The notes below the pieces were generated by a model, which was given only the letters and a program-made list of their open reading frames with translations, made no database searches and was not told where the DNA came from. A stretch of DNA of 64,000 nt from Bittarella massiliensis (ex Durand et al. 2017). GTDB lineage: Bacteria; Bacillota; Clostridia; Oscillospirales; Ruminococcaceae. A program made the translations under genes and the position numbers. Where the stretch lies: positions 1 to 64,000 of the forward strand of contig NZ_JABFCL010000001.1 of NCBI RefSeq assembly GCF_017566145.1, read 5' to 3'. Positions 16,452 through 25,041 of this stretch are shown here, one piece after another; the first letter of the stretch is position 1, and each line of letters opens with the position of its first letter.

Positions 16452-17162
16452 ATGAGCATGCACATTGCCGCCAAGGCGGGGGAGATCGCCCCCAACATCC
16501 TTCTTCCCGGGGACCCGATGCGGGCCAAACACATTGCCGAAACCTATCTGGAGGACGCCGTCTGCTTCAACGAGATCCGGGGGATGTACGGGTACACCGG
16601 CAGCTACAAGGGGCAGCGGGTCTCGGTGATGGGCACCGGCATGGGGATTCCCTCCATCCTCATCTACGCCACTGAGTTGGCCCGGGACTACGGCTGCAAA
16701 AAGATGATCCGCCTGGGGACTGCCGGCGCCTACTCTGAAAAGTTGAAGGCCTTGGACCTGGTCCTCTCCCAGGCGACCAGCACCACCTCTGCCATCAACG
16801 ACCACATCTTCCCCGGACACTACGCCCCCTGCGCCGACTTTGAGCTGCTAGACAGGTGCTATCACATTGCCAGGGAGAGGGGGCTGCCGGTCTATGTGGG
16901 CAACACCATCTGCAACGACCACCTCTACATCGACAACAAGGAGGAGTACAAGAAAGTCTGGGCCGACTACGGGGTCATCGCCTCGGAGATGGAAGGGGCT
17001 GGCCTTTACACCGTGGCCGCCCGCTACGGGGCCAAGGCCCTCACCATCATGTCCATCGTCGAGACCTCCTTTAAGCCGGGGGCCAAGGGCGTCTCGGCAG
17101 AGGACAAGGAGAAAAATCTCAAAGAGATGATCCTGCTGGCGCTGGACACCGCCATCGACTGA
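16452..17162 (+). CDS. deoD: Purine-nucleoside phosphorylase, DeoD type
   Basis: A 236-residue hexameric-type phosphorylase that cleaves purine (deoxy)nucleosides with phosphate. Conserved parts are ILLPGDPMRAKHIAETYLE (phosphate-binding Arg), EIRGMYGYTGSYKG, MGTGMGIPS, KKMIRLGTAGA and SEMEGAGLY. Where E. coli DeoD has the catalytic Ser-Asp-His (Asp204), this protein appears to have Val-Glu-Thr. The region that carries Arg217 in E. coli also differs, with about two extra residues. Substrate preference may therefore be altered. The start has no strong ribosome site; ATG 16458 is an alternative. Confidence 0.88.
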   Translation: MSMHIAAKAGEIAPNILLPGDPMRAKHIAETYLEDAVCFNEIRGMYGYTGSYKGQRVSVMGTGMGIPSILIYATELARDYGCKKMIRLGTAGAYSEKLKALDLVLSQATSTTSAINDHIFPGHYAPCADFELLDRCYHIARERGLPVYVGNTICNDHLYIDNKEEYKKVWADYGVIASEMEGAGLYTVAARYGAKALTIMSIVETSFKPGAKGVSAEDKEKNLKEMILLALDTAID

Positions 17163-17171
17163 CGAAAAGAA

Positions 17172-17206
17172 AAAACAGGTGCGAACGAATTCGCACCTGT
17201 TTTTTT
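17172..17206. terminator. Bidirectional terminator between deoD and rex
   Basis: ACAGGTGCGAA and TTCGCACCTGT arms have an A-run before and seven T after. Confidence 0.9.
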
Positions 17207-17233
17207 GCGCCTGCCGGCAGGGGGAAGGGGACT

Positions 17234-17890
17234 CTATTTTTCCCCCTCGCCCTCCTCCGGCCTGTTGTGGGTCACCTGGTAGCAGAGGGTCAGCAGGCTG
17301 TCCCCCAGGTGGACGTTTTCCACCACCACGTCGCTGTGGTCGACCCGCAGATCGTAGTGGCTGAAGTTCCAAAACCCGGTGATCCCCAGGTCCACCAGTT
17401 GGGGGGCCACCTTGGGGGCCGCCGTCTTGGGGATACAGAGGATGGCGATGGTGGGGCGGTTTTGCCGGCAGAAGGCCTCCAGCTCGCCGGTGGGGCGCAC
17501 CGGCAGGTCGGCGATGATCTCGCCCGCCTTCTGGGGGTCGGAATCGAAGATGCCCACCAGGCGAAAGCCCCGCTTTTCAAAGTTCATGTGGGTGGCGATG
17601 GCGCTGCCCAGGTTGCCCGCGCCGATGAGGATGGTGTCGTGCATGGTGTCCACGCCGATGATCCGCCCGATCTCCCGGTGGAGCTGTTCGATGTTGTAGC
17701 CGTAGCCCTGCTGGCCAAACCCGCCAAAACAGTTGAGGTCCTGGCGGATCTGCGAGGCGGTGAGGTTCATCTTCTGGGACAGCTCCTTGGAGGAGATGCG
17801 CCCCACACCGTTTTGCAGCAAGTCCCCCAAAAAGCGGTAGTAGCGGGGGAGCCGCCGGATGACAGACAGGGAAACACCGTTCTTTTTCAC
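17234..17890 (-). CDS. rex: Redox-sensing transcriptional repressor Rex
   Basis: A 218-residue NADH/NAD+ sensor. The N-terminal winged helix has SVIRRLPRYYRFL (residues 7-19) and TASQIRQDLNCFGGFGQQGYGY. The Rossmann domain has TILIGAGNLGSAIA and GFRLVGIFDSDPQKAG, and the C-terminal helix carries the swapped-dimer NVHLGDSLLTLCYQV. High NADH releases Rex from DNA. It starts 14 bases after the isocitrate dehydrogenase stop and so belongs to the aconitase operon. A Rex-like site covers that operon's promoter, which would make Rex autoregulated. Confidence 0.96.
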   Translation of the reverse strand: MKKNGVSLSVIRRLPRYYRFLGDLLQNGVGRISSKELSQKMNLTASQIRQDLNCFGGFGQQGYGYNIEQLHREIGRIIGVDTMHDTILIGAGNLGSAIATHMNFEKRGFRLVGIFDSDPQKAGEIIADLPVRPTGELEAFCRQNRPTIAILCIPKTAAPKVAPQLVDLGITGFWNFSHYDLRVDHSDVVVENVHLGDSLLTLCYQVTHNRPEEGEGEK

Positions 17891-17904
17891 AAAAACACCC
17901 CGTT

Positions 17905-19068
17905 TTACAGCGACTGGATGGTGTCCATCACATAGTTGCCGAATTCTTCGCAGGTGCAGCCGGTATCGCGGCCGGTGCAGTGCATCTTCTTCTCTTCAAA
18001 CATGCAGATGTCCAGCGCCCGCTCCAACTTGTCCGCCTCGGCCTGGTAGCCGATGTGGGAGAGCAGCAGGACAGCGGCCCGGAGCATGGAGCAGGGGTCG
18101 GCGTAGATGTCCCGCCCCTCCTGCACCATTCGGGGGGCGGAGCCGTGGATGGCCTCGAACATGGCGTAGCGCTTGCCCAGGTTGGCGCTGCCGGCGGTGC
18201 CGACGCCGCCCTGGAACTCGGCCGCCTCGTCGGTGATGATGTCTCCGTAGAGGTTGGGGAGGACAAAGACCCGGAAGTCGCGGCGGCGCTTTTCGTCCAC
18301 CAGTTTGGCGGTCATGATGTCGATGTACCAGTCATCGGTGGTGATTTCAGGGTATTCCTGGGCCACCTTCTGGCAGATTTCCAAAAACTTGCCATCGGTG
18401 GTCTTGATGACGTTTGCCTTGGTGACGATAGAGACCCGATCCTTGCCGTTTTTGCGGGCGTAGTCGTAGGCCAGCCGGGCGATGCGCTCGGTGCCCTGGG
18501 TGGTGGTGACGGTAAAGTCCACCGCCAGGTCCTCGTCCACATTGACCCCCAGGGAACCCAGGGTGTAGGCGCCCTCAGTATTTTCGCGGAAGAAGGTCCA
18601 GTCGATGCCCTGCTCGGGCACCTTCACCGGGCGGACGTTGGCGAAGAGGTCCAGCTCTTTGCGCATGGCCACGTTGGCGCTTTCGATGTTGGGCCAGGGA
18701 TCGCCCTTGCGGGGGGTGGTGGTGGGCCCCTTGAGGATGACGTGGCAGGCCTTGAGTTCGGCCAGCACGTCGTCGGGGATGGCCTTGTTCTGGGCCACCC
18801 GGTTTTCGATGGTCAGCCCGTCGATCTCTTTAAAGACCACCTTTCCGGCCTTCACCTGGTCCTCCAGCAGGTAGGAGATGACCCGCTGGGCCTCGTGGGT
18901 GATGCGGGGGCCGATGCCGTCGCCGCCGCAGACGCCGATCACGATCTGATCGAGACCGCTGTAATCGACAAAGTCGCCCTGCTCCTTCATCCGCTGGATG
19001 CGCTCCAGCTGACCCTGTAAAACCTTGGCGAACGCTTCGGTTGCGGAGATCACTTTCTCTTCCATCAT
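17905..19068 (-). CDS. Isocitrate dehydrogenase (NAD-type, isocitrate/isopropylmalate dehydrogenase family)
   Basis: A 387-residue beta-decarboxylating dehydrogenase. Visible motifs are the GGDGIGPRI start of the dinucleotide fold, ILKGPTTTPRKGDPWPNIESANVAMRKELDL (substrate-binding Ser/Asn and Arg), FFRENTEGAYT, the catalytic Lys segment TKANVIKTTDG, PNLYGDIITDEAAEF with metal Asp residues, and FEAIHGSAPR. Co-transcription with aconitase makes isocitrate the likely substrate over isopropylmalate; no leu genes are nearby. The start overlaps the aconitase stop (ATGA). Its product, 2-oxoglutarate, feeds glutamate synthesis. Confidence 0.9.
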   Translation of the reverse strand: MMEEKVISATEAFAKVLQGQLERIQRMKEQGDFVDYSGLDQIVIGVCGGDGIGPRITHEAQRVISYLLEDQVKAGKVVFKEIDGLTIENRVAQNKAIPDDVLAELKACHVILKGPTTTPRKGDPWPNIESANVAMRKELDLFANVRPVKVPEQGIDWTFFRENTEGAYTLGSLGVNVDEDLAVDFTVTTTQGTERIARLAYDYARKNGKDRVSIVTKANVIKTTDGKFLEICQKVAQEYPEITTDDWYIDIMTAKLVDEKRRRDFRVFVLPNLYGDIITDEAAEFQGGVGTAGSANLGKRYAMFEAIHGSAPRMVQEGRDIYADPCSMLRAAVLLLSHIGYQAEADKLERALDICMFEEKKMHCTGRDTGCTCEEFGNYVMDTIQSL

Positions 19069-21020
19069 CTCATTGCCTGCCTTTCGCTCATTTTTTTGGT
19101 GTAGTCCAGCAGCCCGCCGCAGAGGAGCACCTCCACCTGCCGCTGGGACAGCTCTGCCCGCGCCGCGAACTGGGTGCCGCGGGTGTTGTTTTTGACGGTG
19201 ATGCGGCCGCCTTCCTTCAGGGCGTCGATCAGCCCGACGATCTCCAGCTCGTCGCCGAGGGAGAGGGCCTCGTAGTCCGCCGCGTCGACAAACTCCAGGG
19301 GGAGGATGCCGGCGTTGACCAGGTTTGCTTTGTGGATGCGGGCAAAGCTCTGGGCGACGACCGCCTTGACGCCCAGGTAGAGGGGGGCGAGGGCGGCGTG
19401 CTCGCGGGAGGAGCCCTGGCCGTAGTTCTGGCCGCCGACGATGATGCCGCCCTGTTTTTCCTTGCAGCGGGCGGGGAAGGCGGGGTCGCAGGCGGTGAAG
19501 CAGAACTCGCTGATCTTGGGGACGTTGGAGCGGTAGGGGAGGACCTTGGCCCCGGCGGGCATGATGTGGTCGGTGGTGATGTTGTCCCCCACCTTCAGCA
19601 CCACCTCTTTTTTCAGGTGGTCGCAGAGGGGCTCGGTCTTGGGGTAGGGCTTGATGTTGGGGCCGCGCACCACCTCCACCGCGCCGGCCTCCTCGGGGGA
19701 GGCGGGGGCGACCAGCAGGTTGTCATTGACCAAGAAGCGGGCGGGCATCTCGATTTGGCCCAGGTCGCCGATCTCGGTGGGGTCGCTGATGACCCCCTGC
19801 AGAGCCGACCAGGCGGCCGTCTCGGGGCTGACCAGGTAGACCTGGGCGTCGGCGGTGCCGCTGCGCCCCTCAAAGTTGCGGTTGAAGGTGCGCAGGGAGA
19901 CCCCGCCGGACTTGGGGGATTGGCCCATCCCGATGCAGGGGCCGCAGGCGCATTCCAGCACCCGGGCACCGGCGGCGATCATGTCGGCCAGGGCCCCGTT
20001 TTCCGCCAGCATGGTAAAGACCTGCTTGGACCCCGGGGAGATGGTGAGGCTGACGTTGGGGTGCACCGTTTTGCCCTTGAGGATGCGGGCCACCTTGAGC
20101 ATGTCGTAGAGGGAGGAGTTGGTGCAGGAGCCGATGCAGACCTGGTCCACCGGGATGCCGCCCAGTTCCCCGACCGGCTTGACGTTGTCGGGGCTGTGAG
20201 GGCAGGCGGCCAGGGGTTTTAGCGCCCCCAGGTCGACGGTGAGCACCCGGTCGTAGCGGGCGTCGGCGTCGGGGGCAAGGGGGGTGAAGTCCCCCTCGCG
20301 GCCCTGGGCGGCCAAAAACTGGCGGGTGATCTCGTCGGAGGGGAAGATGGAGGTGGTGGCCCCCAGCTCGGCGCCCATGTTGGTGATGGTGGCCCGCTCG
20401 GGTACGCTGAGGGTGGAGACCCCCTCGCCGGCGTACTCGATCACCGCGCCGACACCGCCCTTGACCGACAGTTCCCGCAAGACGGCGAGGATGATGTCCT
20501 TGGCGGAGACGCAGGGCCGCAGGGCCCCGGTGAGCTCCACCTTGATGACCCGGGGCATGGGGATGTAGTAGGCCCCGCCGCCCATGGCCACCGCCACGTC
20601 TAGCCCGCCGGCGCCGATGGCCAGCATGCCGATGCCGCCTCCGGTGGGGGTGTGGCTGTCCGAGCCGATGAGGGTTTTGCCCGGCACGCCGTAGCGCTCC
20701 AGGTGCACCTGGTGGCAGATGCCGTTGCCGGGGCGGGAGAAGTCCACCCCGATCTTCTTGGCCACCGTCTGGGTGTATTTGTGGTCGTCGGCGTTCTCAA
20801 AGCCCGACTGCAGGGTGTTGTGGTCGATGTAGGCGACCGATTTTTCGGTCTTGACCCGGGGGATGCCGATGGCCTCAAATTCCAAATAGGCCATGGTCCC
20901 GGTGGCGTCTTGGGTGAGGGTCTGGTCGATTTTCAGGCCGATCTCGCTGCCGGGCGCCATGTCGCCTGACAGCAGATGGGCGGCGATGATCTTTTCCGCG
21001 AGATTCTGTCCCACAAGCAT
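19065..21020 (-). CDS. Aconitate hydratase (short, Aquifex-type)
   Basis: A 651-residue Fe-S enzyme converting citrate to isocitrate. It belongs to the short aconitase group, not the roughly 900-residue AcnA. Cluster ligands appear as GSCTNS (about residue 300) and ECACGPCIGMGQSP (about 360). Active-site segments include GSDSHTPTGGGIGMLAIGAGG and, in the swivel domain, VGGQNYGQGSSREHAA. It is the first gene of the acn-idh-rex operon, behind a strong promoter that overlaps a Rex-like operator. It supplies the oxidative branch toward 2-oxoglutarate. Confidence 0.93.
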   Translation of the reverse strand: MLVGQNLAEKIIAAHLLSGDMAPGSEIGLKIDQTLTQDATGTMAYLEFEAIGIPRVKTEKSVAYIDHNTLQSGFENADDHKYTQTVAKKIGVDFSRPGNGICHQVHLERYGVPGKTLIGSDSHTPTGGGIGMLAIGAGGLDVAVAMGGGAYYIPMPRVIKVELTGALRPCVSAKDIILAVLRELSVKGGVGAVIEYAGEGVSTLSVPERATITNMGAELGATTSIFPSDEITRQFLAAQGREGDFTPLAPDADARYDRVLTVDLGALKPLAACPHSPDNVKPVGELGGIPVDQVCIGSCTNSSLYDMLKVARILKGKTVHPNVSLTISPGSKQVFTMLAENGALADMIAAGARVLECACGPCIGMGQSPKSGGVSLRTFNRNFEGRSGTADAQVYLVSPETAAWSALQGVISDPTEIGDLGQIEMPARFLVNDNLLVAPASPEEAGAVEVVRGPNIKPYPKTEPLCDHLKKEVVLKVGDNITTDHIMPAGAKVLPYRSNVPKISEFCFTACDPAFPARCKEKQGGIIVGGQNYGQGSSREHAALAPLYLGVKAVVAQSFARIHKANLVNAGILPLEFVDAADYEALSLGDELEIVGLIDALKEGGRITVKNNTRGTQFAARAELSQRQVEVLLCGGLLDYTKKMSERQAMR

Positions 21021-21075
21021 CGTCCTTTCTGTGTTTTCCCCTGTGTACTTTATTATAAATAAGAAATCATGTACA

Positions 21076-21105
21076 AGTATAATCCCTCACCCCCCGTATT
21101 GTCAA
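21076..21105 (-). promoter_or_regulatory. Promoter of the acn-idh-rex operon
   Basis: On the minus strand a perfect TTGACA (21105-21100), 18 bases, and TATACT (21081-21076). Confidence 0.82.
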
Positions 21106-21116
21106 TTGGTTAACGA
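21099..21116. promoter_or_regulatory. Rex-like operator
   Basis: TTGTCAATTGGTTAACGA matches the clostridial Rex consensus TTGTTAA-N4-TTAACAA at 12 of 14 fixed positions. It covers the -35 hexamer of the operon that encodes Rex itself. Confidence 0.68.
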
Positions 21117-21286
21117 TTACAAAATGAATTTGCAAAAATGAAATCCTGCAAAAATTCCGACAAACACATATCCCCGGCAAATCGGGAGAAAATAGATAAA
21201 AACAAGTGAGAATACAGATTTTGCGGGTAAAACCGCCCAGTTTGCGGATAGAAAATTTGCATAAAATCAGAAAGGCGGAGGCATTT

Positions 21287-22126
21287 TTGAGCGAGAAAAA
21301 CAAAAAACAGCAATCTCTGGTGAGCGGGGAGGAGCCGGCGGAGGAGGCACAGGACGCCGCCCAGGCCCAGCAGGAACAGGCGCAGATTCTGAACATGGGC
21401 TCGGTGACGGTGCAGAAGGGCAGCTACACCATCCACTGCCTGACCATCATCGGCCAGATCGAGGGGCACTTTATCCTGCCGCCCCAGAACAAGACCACCA
21501 AGTACGAACACGTCATCCCCCAGCTGGTGGCCATTGAGGAGCGCGACGACATCGACGGGCTCATCGTCATCCTCAACACCGTGGGGGGCGACGTGGAGGC
21601 GGGGCTGGCCATCGCCGAGTTGATCGCCGGCATGGAAAAGCCCACCGCCTCCCTGGTGCTGGGCGGCGGCCACTCCATCGGGGTGCCGCTGGCGGTGGCC
21701 GCCGGGCGCTCCTTCATCGCCCCCAGCGCCACCATGACCATCCACCCGGTGCGGATGAACGGGCTGGTGTTGGGGGTTCCCCAGACCTTTTCCTACTTTG
21801 AGCAGATGCAGGACCGCATTCTGAATTTTGTGGCCGGCAACTCCCGCATCGGCAAGGAGCGATTCAAGGAGCTGATGATGACCACCGGCGAACTGGTGAT
21901 GGACGTGGGGACGGTCCTGGACGGGGAGCGGGCCACCCAAGAGGGGCTCATCGACGAGCTGGGCGGCCTCAAAGAGGCCATGAACTACCTCTACCGGGAG
22001 ATCGAATCCCGCCGCAAAGAGGCGCCCGAGGGCGGGGAGGAGAACAAAAAAGAGACAGCCGCCCGCAAAAAGGGGAAAAAAGAGGAGAGCGCCCCCGCAA
22101 AAACAGGGAAGAAGGCGAACAAATGA
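21287..22126 (+). CDS. tepA: TepA-like ClpP-fold serine protease
   Basis: A 279-residue member of the ClpP/crotonase fold close to Bacillus TepA. The core has [17 protein letters not shown], then [14 protein letters not shown] with the likely nucleophile Ser, then MTIHPVRM with the likely His. The C-terminus (residues 225-279) is a long Lys/Glu-rich tail. The frame opens at 21206, but a TTG at 21287 has AGGCGGAGG about five bases upstream and gives a sensible start, so I use it. It overlaps ylzJ by four bases and lies upstream of spoIIIE, as in Bacillus. Confidence 0.85.
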   Translation: MSEKNKKQQSLVSGEEPAEEAQDAAQAQQEQAQILNMGSVTVQKGSYTIHCLTIIGQIEGHFILPPQNKTTKYEHVIPQLVAIEERDDIDGLIVILNTVGGDVEAGLAIAELIAGMEKPTASLVLGGGHSIGVPLAVAAGRSFIAPSATMTIHPVRMNGLVLGVPQTFSYFEQMQDRILNFVAGNSRIGKERFKELMMTTGELVMDVGTVLDGERATQEGLIDELGGLKEAMNYLYREIESRRKEAPEGGEENKKETAARKKGKKEESAPAKTGKKANK

Positions 22127-22320
22127 TTTTACACACCCCGGTCCCTTGTGGTATGATAATGGAGGCGGAAACCCCCGCCCCGCCGCCGGAATACTACCGG
22201 TCGGGCGGCCAGCTCTGCCAGGTGTCGGGCGGCCGGGTGGAGCGGCTGATCTCCACCGATCCCAACGCCTTTTTGGAGCCCGGATTTCAGCCCGGCGCTC
22301 CCCTGACGCCGGAGCGCTGA
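22123..22320 (+). CDS. ylzJ: YlzJ-like protein
   Basis: A 65-residue protein beginning [16 protein letters not shown] and containing the [20 protein letters not shown] stretch typical of YlzJ-like proteins. Its function is unknown. The ATG overlaps the tepA stop (ATGA). The order tepA-ylzJ-spoIIIE is the one known from Bacillus subtilis, which supports the assignment. Confidence 0.85.
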   Translation: MILHTPVPCGMIMEAETPAPPPEYYRSGGQLCQVSGGRVERLISTDPNAFLEPGFQPGAPLTPER

Positions 22321-22378
22321 TCCGGTCTTTGCCGCCCCGCCGGGAGCGGCTTACATAAAAACGGGTTTTTCAAGGGCT

Positions 22379-22436
22379 GCCGGCCCCCTTTTTTGGCCGG
22401 CTGGGTGGGACAGGCCCCGCTTTTTTGCGCGGGGCC
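22379..22436 (+). repeat. Two consecutive GC hairpins with T-rich loops
   Basis: GCCGGCC-N9-GGCCGGC (22379-22401) and GGCCCCGC-N8-GCGGGGCC (22413-22436) both put a run of six T in the loop. Neither has a T-run after it, so they are not ordinary terminators. They fill most of the 183-base gap between ylzJ and spoIIIE. Confidence 0.5.
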
Positions 22437-22503
22437 CCAGAATAGCAACCGATTTGCCCCCTCTGCGCCAGCGCAGGGCAGGGGCTTGATTTGAGGAGTT
22501 TTC

Positions 22504-24957
22504 ATGGCAACGAAGCGCACAACCGGAAAGCGGGCGGCCCCCAGGTCGGGAGCCACCCAGAAAAACAAACTCTTTCGCCAGCAGATGGCGGCGGTCATCG
22601 CCTTTGCGGTGGGGCTGCTGCTGACCTTTTTGGCACTGGTGAGCGGGCTGAATGTCTGGCGGGCCCTACACAACTTCCTCTTCGGCCTCTTCGGGCTAGC
22701 CGCCTATCTGGTGGGGCCGCTGGTGGTCTACATATCCGGCTCCTCGGCCCTCAAAAAGCGCTCGATTGTCAAACCCATGCTGTTGGGGGCCCTCTTTCTG
22801 GCCTTTCTCTGCGGGGCCATCCAGCTCCTCTTTGCCCCTGAGCTGCTGGGCAACAACTTCTTTGACAGATTTCTCAATCTCTACGCCATGGGGGCGGCCA
22901 AGCGGGGCGGCGGCCTCGCCTTCTGCCTGCTGGGCTGGCCGCTGCTGGCCATGTTCGGCAAGACTGGCGCTGTGCTCACCATGGGGATCGCCGCCTTTGT
23001 CATTTTGATGTTTATCAGCGGCAAGACCCTGCTGGATCTGCACCAGAGCGTGCAGAAGCCGGTCCGCCAGGCCAAGGAGATGGTGGCCGAGCGGATGCAG
23101 CGGGGGGCGGCCAACATCGACGTGGACATTGGCGGCTCCCGCCCCATCGACATCCCCCTGGGCCCCGACGAGGAGCGCCCCGCCCTCCGCCGCAAAAAGG
23201 AGAAGGCGGCCCCCGCCCTCCCCCCGCAGGAGCCGGAGGAGGCCCTGCCCGACCCCGCCCGCCGCCAGGAGGACGAGGACGCCCTTGACGCCCTGGTGCA
23301 AAAAATTGTAAACGGCGGCGCGCCCGCCCCTCAAAAGGAGGAGCTGGACCCCGCTGAGATCTTCACCTTTACCGCCCCCGATATCAAGCCCGCCGCGGCC
23401 GTCGTCCCCGGCGAGAAGGGGGAGACCCCGCCTCCTGAAGGGGAGGGGGCAGAGCCCTTCACCGCCCCCGCAGAGGAAGAGGAGGAGACCCCCGTCTACA
23501 ACTACCCCTCGGTGGGGCTGCTCAACCCGCCCCCCGCCGAAAACAACCGGGACATCTCCCGCGAACTCAAGCAAAACGGGGAGCGGCTGGTGGACACCCT
23601 CAAGAGTTTTGGGGTGCAGACCAAGATCATCAACATCAGCCGTGGCCCGGCGGTGACCCGGTACGAGCTGCAGCCCAACGCCGGGGTCAAGATCAGCAAG
23701 ATCACCAACCTGGCCGACGACATCGCCCTCAACCTGGCGGCCTCCGGGGTGCGCATCGAAGCGCCCATCCCCAACAAGGCGGCGGTGGGCATTGAGGTGC
23801 CCAACAAAAACACCAGCGTGGTGGGCATTCGGGAGATGCTGGATTCCCCGGCCTTCCGGGATGCGGGCAGTGCCCTCTCGGTGGCCCTGGGCAAGGACAT
23901 CGCCGGCAACGTCAAGGTGGCCGACATCGGCAAGATGCCCCACGTCCTCATCGCCGGCGCTACCGGTTCGGGCAAATCCGTCTGCATCAACTCCATCATC
24001 TTGAGTTTGCTCTACAAGTCCTCCCCCGAGGAGGTGCGGCTGCTGATGGTCGACCCCAAGGTGGTGGAACTGGGGGTCTACAACGGCATCCCCCACCTGC
24101 TGGTGCCGGTGGTCACCGACCCCCACAAGGCGGCCGGCGCCCTGGGGTGGGCGGTGACCGAGATGCTCAACCGCTACAAGCTCTTTGCGGCCAACAACGT
24201 CCGCGACCTGGGGGGGTACAACAAGCTCTGCGAGAGCCGGGGGGAGAAGCCCCTCTACCGCATCGTCATCATCATCGACGAGTTGGCCGACCTGATGATG
24301 GCCGCCCCCGGCGAGGTGGAGGACAGCATCTGCCGGTTGGCGCAGATGGCCCGCGCCGCGGGGATGCATCTGATCATTGCCACCCAGCGCCCCTCGGTGG
24401 ACGTGATCACCGGCGTCATCAAGGCCAACATCCCCAGCCGCATCGCCTTTGCCGTCTCCAGCCAGGTGGATTCCCGCACCATCCTCGACGGGGCGGGGGC
24501 CGAGAAGCTGTTGGGCAGGGGAGACATGCTCTACTTCCCGGTGGGGGCCTCCAAGCCCACCCGCATTCAGGGCTGCTTTGTCACCGACGAGGAGATCGAG
24601 CGGGTGGTCGAGGCCATCAAGCCCGACACCCCCAAGACCTATGACGAGCAGATCATCGAGGAGATCGACAAGCAGGCCGCCGCCGAGAAGGGCAAGGGGT
24701 CGAACGGCGGCAGCGGGGAAGAGGGGGACGACATGCTCCCCGACGCCATCGAGGTGGCGGTGGACGCCGGCCAGATCTCCACCTCCATGCTGCAGCGCAA
24801 GCTGAAACTGGGCTATGCCCGGGCCGCCCGCATCGTCGACGAGATGGAGGAGCGGGGGATCATCGGACCCTTTGAGGGCTCCAAGCCCCGCAAGGTGCTC
24901 ATCAGCCGCCAGCAGTGGCTGGAGATGTGCGCCAACCAGGACGCCCTTGAGCACTAG
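22504..24957 (+). CDS. spoIIIE: DNA translocase FtsK/SpoIIIE
   Basis: An 817-residue DNA pump. Four membrane helices lie in residues 25-180, a Pro/Glu-rich linker at 185-335, and the motor from about 340 to 735. The motor has Walker [10 protein letters not shown], Walker [14 protein letters not shown] and the [12 protein letters not shown] segment. A gamma winged helix (about 745-810) includes [24 protein letters not shown] and would read KOPS-like sequences. It moves chromosome into the forespore or clears it from division septa. ATG 22504 follows GAGGAG. The tepA-ylzJ context favours SpoIIIE over SftA. Confidence 0.95.
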   Translation: MATKRTTGKRAAPRSGATQKNKLFRQQMAAVIAFAVGLLLTFLALVSGLNVWRALHNFLFGLFGLAAYLVGPLVVYISGSSALKKRSIVKPMLLGALFLAFLCGAIQLLFAPELLGNNFFDRFLNLYAMGAAKRGGGLAFCLLGWPLLAMFGKTGAVLTMGIAAFVILMFISGKTLLDLHQSVQKPVRQAKEMVAERMQRGAANIDVDIGGSRPIDIPLGPDEERPALRRKKEKAAPALPPQEPEEALPDPARRQEDEDALDALVQKIVNGGAPAPQKEELDPAEIFTFTAPDIKPAAAVVPGEKGETPPPEGEGAEPFTAPAEEEEETPVYNYPSVGLLNPPPAENNRDISRELKQNGERLVDTLKSFGVQTKIINISRGPAVTRYELQPNAGVKISKITNLADDIALNLAASGVRIEAPIPNKAAVGIEVPNKNTSVVGIREMLDSPAFRDAGSALSVALGKDIAGNVKVADIGKMPHVLIAGATGSGKSVCINSIILSLLYKSSPEEVRLLMVDPKVVELGVYNGIPHLLVPVVTDPHKAAGALGWAVTEMLNRYKLFAANNVRDLGGYNKLCESRGEKPLYRIVIIIDELADLMMAAPGEVEDSICRLAQMARAAGMHLIIATQRPSVDVITGVIKANIPSRIAFAVSSQVDSRTILDGAGAEKLLGRGDMLYFPVGASKPTRIQGCFVTDEEIERVVEAIKPDTPKTYDEQIIEEIDKQAAAEKGKGSNGGSGEEGDDMLPDAIEVAVDAGQISTSMLQRKLKLGYARAARIVDEMEERGIIGPFEGSKPRKVLISRQQWLEMCANQDALEH

Positions 24958-25041
24958 AGAGAAGAGAGACCGTACGGCAGGCAGGGGAGTTTCCTCTGCC
25001 CGCCTTCTGCTGTGCGGCGCCGCCCGCCGGAAAGGACACCC

